Source: Galerina marginata | Lineage: Eukaryota; Basidiomycota; Agaricomycetes; Agaricales; Galerinaceae | Direction of reading: 5' to 3' | DNA: 64,000 bases | Assembly: GCA_023014335.1 (NCBI GenBank) | Contig: JAECYW010000001.1 | Location: 2,356,001-2,420,000, forward strand | Shown: piece after piece, positions 1-10,032 of the stretch | How positions within the stretch are numbered: position 1 is the first letter of the stretch | Layout: every line of letters begins with the position of its first letter | Made by a program: the position numbers and the translations under genes | The notes under the pieces: generated by a model | Databases searched by the model: none | Told to the model about the DNA's origin: nothing | Seen by the model: the letters and a program-made list of their open reading frames with translations, nothing else

Positions 1-2994
1 CTTCTTCTGACCATTTGATAGCCGTAGTAACAGTGACCCACTCCTCTTGCATCCATTGGTACATAGAAATCTTTTCTGCTTTGAGTCGTCTTTCTTCTTC
101 CAAACAACGATCATATTCTAACAGCAATTTAATTCCTGCTCGGATGTCTTCATCTCCTAGCCAAAGAGGAACATCAAACTGATCATCACTCTCATCAGTA
201 AGTCCAATGTCCTGCCAGATTGCATCATCTACATCAAGTTTGAACAATCCTTCAAGTTCAATTTCCATGGGTGCAAGCGCTCCCTTTGGTGCCTTTTTGG
301 ATTGAATCAACTTCACCAGCTCCTTGCATAGCTTATTATAGTTGCGTGCCAATGTTTGGATGCCAGGTTCCTTTTTCTTTATCTGCTGATCGGTATGTTT
401 TTGTAGTTTTGCTTGATTTACTGTATTCCGATAAGCTCGAACCAAGCCTTCAAGTTCAAACTTGCGCTGTCTCAACCGATCACGAATGCGTTGTTTCAAA
501 GCCAAAGCATTCATCCTGATCTTTAGGAATTCATTTCCCATCAATTTGGTTAGATTCAATCTACCATCAACTGACAGTTTGGCTTTTTTATTGCCAATGG
601 TTTTTTTGGATTTTTTAATCTTGTCTTGAAGATCTTCAATAAAGGATTGAAGTGTCAAAGCATCCAGACCATCCTCATAATTTCCACTTTCTAACATGGC
701 CTCATAGCCTCCCAACTCATTCTCATTATTCTCCGTAGTCTTCATAATTGCCAAGATTTCTTCAATTTCTTTATTGGCCAAGTGTTTGGATTGTTTTTTT
801 AAAGGCTTTGTTTGCTCAATAACCTGAGCATCCCATTCATCGCGGAGTAGATCTTCATTGTATCCCATATCAAAAATAGGCTGAAGGGCATCCCAAGCAG
901 TATTTTTCTTCTCAATTGTCACAATCCATTTACGACGCAACCAATTCCCCAGACCAAGCAAAGACTTGTCATCAAGATGTTTGACCTGGGTATCAATTGT
1001 ATAAATGCGATTATAATATCCAGACACTCGGCAGGAAGGAATCAAGGCTTTAATAGCACTCCAAAACCTTTCACATCCTTCACCATCTGTAAGACCAAAT
1101 CCCACACATTTACGAGGGTGGTAAATGATCTGGCAAGGCCATTGGTGGCCATATGCGTGGAACACTGAGATACCAAATACAATCCGATCCAAAAACTCTC
1201 CAAGAAATCCAAACTTTCGGCAACTGCGATCCAGCTGACAGCCAATATCGTACAACAATCCAATTCTCATGGACTCTGGAATGTGGTCATAGAGCTTCTT
1301 CAGCAGGGTCAATGCATAGTGCTGTTTTTCACCTGCCGAAGTCATATTTACTAGCCAAAGAACACGATCATGTCGGCAGAGCAATGCCATAAGACCAGTA
1401 TCGGCAAAAAATAGAGTACTAGATCTGATCCGCTTTTCATCGGCAGCCGTAAAAGAATCATTACATCCATCAAGAACAGAAGTAGGCACCCGCATTCCAT
1501 TTTCATAGTCAGGAACATTGGCCTGAGACTCTGCAGATTTACTCTTGGATTTCTTAGACTTTTTGGGTGGTCGTATTTCTTCCACCTCAGCCTCCATTGC
1601 ATCTACTTCCTCTTTTGGAATAAAAATAGTCTCCGGATGTGTGCGAGGGCCCTGCCATTCTTTGCTGTCTGACTTGCGGCGCTTTTGGGTAAAGCATGCA
1701 TCAATACACACAATTGCATCCACCCTAAATAAATATTTATAATTATAGAAATTTAATACTAATCATAAAGCTTACAATTCTTCAGGTTTGCACCAATTCT
1801 GACCACCAAAGCAAAGAGGACATCGTTCCCGAAGATATTCACTTGGGCGATTAGCTTGGCCACTATTGTTGGTAGAACCTTCTTCATCCAAACCCTCTCC
1901 AGCTGCTACCAATATAGTTAAGCACATAATAAATCCAAAAGCTCTGAGATTTAATATAAACCTTTTTCCTTATCTTGATCAACATCCATCAGAATTTGTG
2001 GTTCATATTGAATATCTACCAGTCATGTTCAACTATATTAATATCGCTGACAATTATTCAAAAAAACCCTCACCTTCATCATCAGTCTCATCCATCGATA
2101 ACACAGCTCCCCTCACTTTGTTTAGATAGTCCCGCATCATTATATTCTTGGTATCTGTCAAGGTAGCATACCAAAGCATTGCATTCCCAAACCGGCCACG
2201 TAAACTGTTCTAAACAAAAGAACAAGATTAGTAGAAGTTTATAATTTAAAACTCCCATCATACCCGAGTCGTGAGTTTGAACTTTCTGGAACTAAGAAAG
2301 CCCTCCAGAGTTTCACACCATGCAGTGGTATTAGGAGCAGCATTTACAAATAAATCCCTCGCAAACTCCAAGACATCCAGATCAACAGCCAGGGTTGGTT
2401 CCAATGGTGCACATGGAAATAGACCCCGATTTAAAAGCTGCAAAGCAGGATCTGAACAGGTACACAAGACAATTTTCTTAATTTCTATAACCAGGTGAAT
2501 ATATTTCATTATTGAAATGCTAACCCTTACTTACTGTCAAAGGAGATACAAGAAACTTCAAGCAAACGACCTTTCTCACAACCCAAACACCCTTTCGGTT
2601 TCCTAATATCCTCCATATCACGCAATCCAGAAGATTCATGCAAAAGAGAGAGATAAGGCTTCAATAATGCAGGAATAATATCCTCACTCCATTTTCGCCA
2701 CTGGCGCTGCTTCTTCTGTGATTTAGTAACTGCAGCATGATCAATTCCATCCAAAGGAGGGTCCATGGGCACATGAGCAGCAGCAATACCCTCCCTATCA
2801 GCTACCCCTTCCTTCTCTCTAACCTGGGAGAAGTTTCCAGCTGCAGTATAAATGCGACCCTCTACACCAGTTACCACATCAGGCAATCCATAGGGCCTGC
2901 GAGGAATGACAACCTCCGCAACAGGTATAACTCGAGAAGCAGGCCCAGTAACAGCAGCTGGTAATGCAGCAGGACGGCGAAAGGCAGAAGGCAT
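1..2994 (-). CDS. KDZ (Kyakuja-Dileera-Zisupton) family transposase, C-terminus beyond window
   Basis: Transposase of the KDZ DNA-transposon superfamily. Five exons can be spliced without a frameshift: 2994-2535, 2484-2264, 2209-2074, 1905-1776 and 1724 to the window edge. The start is the ATG at 2994; no stop occurs before base 1, so the 3' end is missing. The N-terminal part holds a CxC1-type cysteine cluster (GCLGCEKG, then LCTCSDPALQLL and GLFPCAP). It is followed by the RERCPLCFGG zinc-binding motif and an RNase H-like core: IDACFTQKR (first catalytic Asp), FFADTGLMALLCRHD, YDIGCQLDRSCRKF, FHAYGHQWPC and DGEGCERFWSAIK (catalytic Glu). The remainder is a charged coiled-coil tail. All key residues appear intact, so the copy may be active or recently active. 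Gene A lies 248 bp upstream on the same strand. Family assignment comes from motif recognition, not a search. Confidence 0.92.
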
Positions 2995-3241
2995 GACCAG
3001 GACACAGGCAAGATAGTGGGAGAAAGGAAGAAAGAGCTGTAACATCCTACCTTTGCAACCCACCCACATGCTTACAATGAAATCACGCAACCCGAAGAAC
3101 ATCAAAATATATTTGATGATTGGCTGATGAGACCAATCACCGCAGCACGACACGAGAGGTAGATATATATACAACAACTATGAATAGAAAGGTAAGCCAA
3201 GCCCGCCAATTGATAAGTCAAATGACCACTTACTTACAAGA

Positions 3242-5750
3242 TCACGGCATGCGACTTACTCCCGGCAGTTGATGGGGGACAGATGCGGCCCTACCGAAGT
3301 AGTCGAAGAATGTCTGGCAGTAGAACGGGTAAGCGACCCGCTCCACGGCCTGGATACTCGGCTCTGTCGTTTCCTTCCATGTCGCGGTTCGGGTGGTGAT
3401 AAAAACCGACATCCCTTTCAACTGCTCAGCGGGTGCCCCCGGCCATGCCGAAAGAAGGATCCTAAAGGCCTCGACTTCTTTGAAACGAGCCGCAGCCGAC
3501 CGCGACCCAAGCCCATCTTCATATATAGGATGATCTACAATGAGGAAGGTCTTCATCGGCAGGCAACTCCGAACCAACGATTCACGACGAGACACCTCGT
3601 TCTCCGACATCCCCTTCCGTGGCACAACACAGCGGTCGAGCGCCAGCAATTCGAGGCGGAAGTTATGCTCGTAGAGGTCCCAGATGATTTGCTGCATCAC
3701 CAAGACAGAGAGCCTGACATTTCCGGAGGCGATATCGTTTGCCGAAGCGACGACTTGCTTATTCCAGAGAACATTCATCGGGCCCGAGATAGCAAGCTGG
3801 AGGGGGAAGAGCTTATCGAAGTCTGTCTCTTGGGTGACACGACGACGCTTTGATGGCTTTTGGGGACGAGATGAGGAGGCCGCGGCTGCGGGGCCCTGTC
3901 CCAAGGTGTCAGGCGCAATGCCTAACGGGATAGCTACCTTCTTGAAGAGATAATCCTTCCAATCTTGGGGGGTGGGAAGCAGACTGTCTCCTGGAGCCCG
4001 GGTTGTCGCTCGAGAGAACCAAGGCACCCGCAATGTGAGCCACGCAATCGCATAAGGAACAGTCCGGCCTGTGTCCCAGTCAGCTGAACCAGGCTTATCG
4101 TTCATCAAGATATAAGGCGGCAAAACAGGGTACCCGCGGAGAAGCATGCGGTCTACGTGGTCAATGATCCGCTCCCACTTGGTGTCCACCTTCAACAAAG
4201 CAGCCGCCCAGATTGGCCCGACGACTGGCTGCAAAACGGATGCCGGACGACGGAATTTCGAGGTGTCGATTGAGGGCTGTTGCTCAAAAGAAATGAACTT
4301 ACGCCTGGCAAGCGTGAGGCCGGGAGCAGCCGCCGCCGGAGCAGAGGTCACATAGCGAGGAGCGGGAACGGAGGTTGCAGAGGACGAGGCGGGTGTGACC
4401 GTGCCGAGGGACGAAGTCGCGGAGGAAGAAGCAGCACCAACAGATGAAGAACCAGATTCAGGATAAGCGAGGTGATAATTGTCTGTAATCTTTGATGAGA
4501 TAATAAGCACATTGGTGAGTAGCTTATTCACTTACCCTGCTCGTAGTTCGTAGTCTCCTGCACCGATGTAATCTTATATGCCGCATGCCCCAACTGGAGA
4601 TACTGCAAGTTGTTGCGGTGGCAGGCACGATTTCGGGTAGCGCAAGCAAAGCCCGAGTATGCAGATGGCTTGTTGGGCATGATATCCCGAACGAGGAAAG
4701 CGGGAACGGATGGAATGCACAAAGCGCCAATGTTCATGTCCAGTGGGATGAGATTCGGGGGCCGGACCAACCAGACTGGAACGCCCAAATCACAAAGACG
4801 AACGGCAACATTGGGATCGTGCGTGATAGCGCCCATGATAGATTTGTCGACAGGATAAGGTTTGTCGGGGTCGAGGTTCAACTCTCTCCCCTTCCAAAGG
4901 GTGAGATAATTGTAGCACGCAAGGGCCTCCAAATAGTGACGCTGGAAAGAAGTGACATTGAGCAGAGTGTTTTCGTAGGTCTGCGGGGCGAAAGTGAGAG
5001 TGAGGGAGGCGTAGTGCATGCCGGTTTTGGCGTAAAGCAGCGCGTCGTATTCGGGCGTCGGATATCGAGCCTCGTCGACGAGGGCCTTGATTTTGTCCGC
5101 GAGCTCCTTGCGAAGGGCGACGAAAGAGTCCGCGAGCTCACTGCGGATTCTCCCCAAATCGTTGGTAGCCGAACCCTCTTCAAATACGAAGTCCCTCCGA
5201 GTGAGGTTATACCACGCGAGGCCATGTTCATGTCGGGAAATCTTGTCTTCTGGCGGGGGTAGTGGAACGAATGGCAGGTAGGACGTCGCCTGGAAGTACC
5301 ATTGAGGGTGTCTACAACTCTCGGCCATGAAGAAAAATCCATCTGTGCGAGCGAGGACTTCGCCGGAATCCTTCCTCAAGTCGGGTATCCAGTCCATGTT
5401 CGGGGAGGTAACGATCAAACCCGTTGGCTTGTTGTAGCCACGTTCATCTTCACCCACTACCCCGTACGAAAGTCCTGGAACTGCGTAGTTCAGGCTGCTC
5501 CAGATCTCAGCAATCACGAGTGCGTCCGTCCCAACGTATCGAGCTGTGTTTAGTGAGCTAGCGTCTTATCCCTCCAAATCAAATAACACATACCAGAATT
5601 CGGCCGGGAGTACGGCTTGACTTTCAAGTCTCCAGTGGTCGAGTGCCGAGTTTGGCCATATGCATCAACGTAAAATTCTAGAAAGTAAGTAAGTAGAGGA
5701 AGATGAATAGATAATGAATGGAACAGACCACCAGGAGGTCGAATAGGCAT
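3242..5750 (-). CDS. Uncharacterised 784-aa protein (gene A), transposon-associated
   Basis: Four exons join in phase: 5750-5729, 5677-5594, 5543-4536 and 4482-3242, giving 784 aa from the ATG at 5750 to a TGA at 3242-3244. The first half is globular and rich in aromatic residues (for example WIPDLRKDSGEVLARTDGFF, and SIMGAITHDPNVAVRLCDLG followed by VPVWLVRPPN). The middle is a low-complexity Ala/Ser/Pro linker. The C-terminal half contains a basic patch PSKRRRV and a conserved-looking end with FYCQTFFDYFGRA. I do not recognise a catalytic motif. From memory, similar proteins form expanded, unnamed families in mushroom genomes, often near transposons; that is unverified. It sits directly upstream of the KDZ transposase on the same strand and is divergent from gene B across the motif-array region. 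Function unknown; the intact frame suggests selection or recent origin. Confidence 0.8.
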
Positions 5751-7139
5751 CGTCCTATTGCCAAATGCCAGAAGGACTGAAGGAATATATATATAAGCAC
5801 ACGGAATCAGGCAATCAAGAGGCAAAAAGCGATCGAAAGCGGAAGACGTCAGGCTATCTATTCAGCTTGCTGACAGAATCTGGTGTTATCGAGAAAAGAA
5901 CACCTGAATAGGAGGAAGACGGGAGATAGATTCATCCCATCGACTCCCTATATCCAGTCCCCCAACTCCAACGTTGACGATGTATTCAGCCAGCGGGGGT
6001 TGGCGATGTATTCAACCAACCTCGGAACAATCACAGATACAAAGAATGGGATGCAGCAGACTCACCGAAGGAAGGAAATGGAACAAGGAAGTCGAGGTCG
6101 ACGCAGCGCGGGGGTGACAGTAACAACGGCGGAAGGGCAGATCGATCGGTTTGAAAAGACCTTGGGACGGATGGTCCACGCGAACCAAATTGCAAGAAGA
6201 AAAACTGAAAAAGAAAACCCCGTCAGCACACGCAATCGGACATCGAAGGCATAATGAAGCAAGGGATTGCATGGGCAGTGCCAAAACTCAAAAGTCGATG
6301 TATTCAGACCCAGAGTAGGCGTTGGCGATGTATTCAACCAGCGGGGTTGGCGATGTATTCAGCCAACCCAGGAAAGATCCCAGAAACGAATAATGGAATT
6401 CAGCTGACTCACCTATCGAAGGACGGAAAATGGAACAAGAAAGTGGAAGTCGGCGCGGCGCGGTGGTAACAGCAAAAGGGCCTAAAAAAAACCTCGTCAG
6501 CACACGCAATCGGGCATCGAAGGCAAAATATATGTGGGGAATGCATAGGCCGTCCCCAAAACTCAGAGGTCGATGTATTCAAACCCAGAGTAGTCGTTGG
6601 CGATGTATTCAACCAGCGGGGTTGGCGATGTATTCAACCAACCCAGGGATTACGAACGTGATGAAAGGGATGGGGCAGGCTCACCTATCGAGGGAAGTCG
6701 AGGACGACGTGGAACAGTGGTGGCAGGAGAAGGAGATCGGCTGACGGGGTCAGCGAGGTGAAGCAGAACAAGGGAGAACAAGGGAGAACGTTGAACTTCA
6801 ACTTAGAATCCTGTGGATTGTTCAGTCACATAGTCACGTGTTTTGTAACCACCCGCGGAGTCACTGGTCAGATTGCAGAAGTGGCACGGCTGCACCTGTG
6901 AGTCTGGAACAACTTCAGGTCCATTATACCTGACCAGTAGCCCTAGAAAATTGGTTGTAGGGTGAAGGGCAGCGCAGAACATGCCCAAAAAACATTCTGT
7001 ACTTAATGTATATTTATAGACATATCACTCGCGCACCAGTATCTCCTCGAGCCGTTTGATAAGATAAGATTAGATAGATAAGATTAGACAAGCGCGAGTT
7101 ATCACGCAGGATATATGAAGAAAAGAGATATAGATTGGC

Positions 7140-7225
7140 TGCCAAAGGAATGAGGATAATACAATACTGGTAGTATTACTGACGGAACAAAACGGTAGTA
7201 TTATTGATGGAACAAAACGACAAAC
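7140..7225 (+). repeat. Short tandem duplication (~31 bp)
   Basis: The phrase GGTAGTATTACTGACGGAAC, followed by AAAACG, is repeated directly as a close variant within this stretch. Non-coding, between the motif clusters. Confidence 0.5.
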
Positions 7226-7264
7226 GATAAAAGCCTCGTGTATCTAATGAGCCAAAAACCGTCA

Positions 7265-8190
7265 ATACTACAGAGATGCTAGGAAAACGCAGACAGCCGT
7301 ACCTGGTCCTGGGTCGAATATCTCGTCGGAAGATATCAGTGTTGGGGTGAACTCGGCTAGCTGTCGGTTTCGCGATTTCTGTGAAAATGGCGGCGTCTTC
7401 TCTGGGAGCGGATTGGTCCCATTTTCTTTTTGAGGGTCAAGGGCCATCTATAGCGGTTGAAGAATGCTAATTGATTCGCGAACTGGTAAAACTGTCAATA
7501 CTGCAGAGATGCTAGGAAAACGGAGACAGCCGTACCTGGTCCTGGGTCGAATTTCTCGTCGGAAGATATCATTGTTGGGGGTGAACTCGGCTAGCTGTCG
7601 GTTTCGCGACTTCTGTGAAAATGGCGGCGTCTTCTCCGGGAGCGGATTGGTCCCATTTTCTTTTTGAGGGTCAGGCGCCATCCATAGCGCTTGAAGGAGC
7701 TGGTAGGATCTAAGGTGTACTTAGTTGAGACGGGACTCGGACGAATGGCGCCGCGACGCAGACTTACCTTCTTCAGTTTTCGCGATCATTGTGACATTGG
7801 CGACTACTTATCCAAAAGAAGATCGGTCCCATTTTCTTTCTGAGGGTTTTGTAGAATTTCTAGTGGTTGAATTGTGGCGTGAATTCATAAGAGCCTGAAC
7901 GAATAAGAGATCCGGATGAAGGGGTGATCGAATGAAGAGAGATCGGGTTCAGGAGCGGTGTATTCGGCTTAGGAATGCTGTCAGTGAGCGAGATATTCAG
8001 CTCGAAGTGGATAGGCGAAGGATTCAGCCTGTGGGGTCCAAGTCCGGCAGGCCCAAGGTGTTATCAGTTAGGATTAGGCTTGAACGACCGGCTCCGCGAA
8101 GCAGACTTACCTTACTCAGTTTTCGCGACTTTCGTAGCTGTAGCGGCTTCTTCTCCAGGAGCGGGTCAGTCCCATTTCGTTCTTGAGGGA
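7265..8190 (+). repeat. Four-copy direct repeat family (two near-identical ~178-bp copies, two diverged)
   Basis: A block of about 178 bp at 7265-7442 is repeated almost exactly at 7495-7672. It runs from GAGATGCTAGGAAAACG through TTTCGCGA.TTCTGTG to TCCCATTTTCTTTTTGAGGG. Shorter diverged copies, keeping the TTTTCGCGA start and the GTCCCATTT...GAGGG end, occur at about 7770-7850 and 8108-8190. The copies contain no sustained reading frame. They lie inside the left half of the mirrored motif region, so they may belong to a control or terminal region of a mobile element. Confidence 0.8.
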
Positions 8191-8535
8191 TTCGGCGCAT
8201 CCATCGTGACCGAAGCAGGCGTCGAATTCGTTAAAAAGCAGGGAATGGACAAGGGGAATGCAAGGGAGAGATCGAAATGACGAAGGAGATCGGGACTTCG
8301 AGAGCGATGTATTCAGCTCAGGAATGATATAGGTGAGCGATATATTCAACTCCAAATGGATAGGCGAGGGATTCAGCCGATAGGGTACGGGAGAGCCTGA
8401 GGGCGAGTGTTATCTAATATCAACTGAGATTGGACTTCGACGATTGGCACCGCAATGTTTGGCAACAGCTTGTTTGGCAACAGCTTCGCTTGGGTCTTTG
8501 GGCACTTGCTAGTTCCTTTGTTGTTTCCTACAAGT

Positions 8536-8557
8536 CTACGACGCGCGCGCGTCGTAG
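8536..8557. repeat. Perfect 22-bp GC-rich palindrome
   Basis: CTACGACGCGC is followed immediately by its exact reverse complement, giving a 22-bp perfect palindrome with an alternating GC core centred on 8546/8547. The nearest motif copies on either side (8338 and 8573) have opposite orientations, so the palindrome sits at the symmetry axis of the array. Just upstream (8457-8490) a 15-bp unit, GTTTGGCAACAGCTT, is tandemly duplicated. Confidence 0.9.
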
Positions 8558-8682
8558 GGGGTTGACTTGGGCTGAATATATCGTCCAACCTATCACGGCT
8601 GAATACATCGTCGTGTTCCCTCCCTTTCTTGATCTTTTCGTTGAATACATCGCGATTGGGTCTGACTTGCCTTTATCGTGTT

Positions 8683-9065
8683 TTTTTCGCCTTCACGTCG
8701 TTCTTCAATGTTCCTCTTCGTCGTTCCTCCTCACTCCTTCCTCATCGTTCCTCCTCATCACTCGTTCCTCCTCATTCCTTCTCGTCGTTCCTCCTCATCA
8801 TTCCTTTCGTCGTTCTCCTCATCGTTCCTCCTGGCCTTCCCCGTGTGTGTATCATCAAGCTGTCATCGAACGCGAGCTGCCATCGTCTGCCGTGTAGTGT
8901 CTTGAAACCGAAGACATCGCCCCTCCACTGGTCAATCTGCATCCCAGGGTACGTATGATCGGTCCAATGCCTTTGTTGACCTAACTAATCCATTCTTTCC
9001 ATTCTTTCCACTCTTTCCATCCGAACCCTCAATCCGAACCCTCAATCCGAACCCTCAATCCATCG
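8683..9065 (+). repeat. Low-complexity and short tandem repeats
   Basis: 8683-8850 is a pyrimidine-rich tract built from TCGTTCCTCCTCA-like units. 8988-9018 has three CATTCTTTC-like units. 9018-9062 has three 12-bp CCGAACCCTCAAT-type units. The apparent ORFs here are serine-rich repeats without support as genes. Confidence 0.75.
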
Positions 9066-9127
9066 TTGCCTACCACGCGCAAGTTTTGTTGGGGTCGAAT
9101 CTGGTTGAATACATCGCCTGCCCAACT

Positions 9128-9200
9128 TGCGAGTCAGTCGATCTCGTTGAATACATCGCGAGTCAGTCGATCTCGTTGAATACATCGCGAGTCAGTCGAT
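9128..9200 (+). repeat. 29-bp tandem repeat carrying the array motif
   Basis: The unit GAGTCAGTCGATCTCGTTGA plus ATACATCGC occurs twice in perfect tandem and then a third time partially. Each full unit contains one reverse-oriented copy of the array motif (TTGAATACATCGC), so this is local amplification of that site. Confidence 0.85.
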
Positions 9201-10032
9201 CCTACCGCTATCCTTTCGTTCGTGTTTCGTGGGGTTTCGCCGCAGTTTCTGGTATCTCTAGCATAGCCATTTTCACGCTGAGGTCTGTATTTGTCTGATA
9301 GGTTGATGTTTTCTTCCCTATAACTAATCCGGTCATTTCAGCCTTTCAAACAATCCCACCTTCTGATGTGGTGATTCCGCCCCTCGAAAACCTTATGTTC
9401 ATTGTTATTTACGCAGGTAACTGTCGAATTGACGATGTTCTGTATGCTTAGGTGCTAACCGAGATTTGTATATTAGTTTTAGTCTGTCAAACCAATTCTG
9501 TAGATCTATCTTGAATTTCCGTATGCTCAGATACTGACCGAGATTTGTATCTTAGTTTTCTGTCTGTACCGCTCATCCGCATGGCCCCATTCCACACGCA
9601 AAAAAAAGCTACTGTTGTGCCAACTGGCGATATTCGATCATCTTCAGGGTATGCCGTGTTTTCTTTTTGACAGTTTATGTCTTCAATTATTGGGCTGATC
9701 GGTATTTGTAGTGTGGGTTTTTATATCGGGGTGGGTATTGAGGCTTGGGGCTTTTTTCTTTATGAAGCTCTTATATAAACATACGTACAGTTTCCTTCAA
9801 TGTCATTTTGAGGCCATGTTGCAGCGGTCAAGAGCTCGCGAAGCCTCCTGAAGACCTCAAAACTCGTTACTTAAGCCACGTCGACAAATGTCTCCGGATC
9901 CTTAGCTCCGTTACCCAATATGTGGGTCCAGCTCAGGGTTGTACGGTGACCTTGTTTGGTCGTGGCGCATTTTTGGACTTCTTAAACCTTTCGACATACT
10001 CTCTGTTTCGAACTTTTCCCCCCCCACCAAAA

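Noticed and set aside
8629..8958. Overlapping Ser-rich ORFs in the pyrimidine tract
   Set aside because: Composition is dictated by TTCCTCCTCA-type repeats in three frames; no conserved content.
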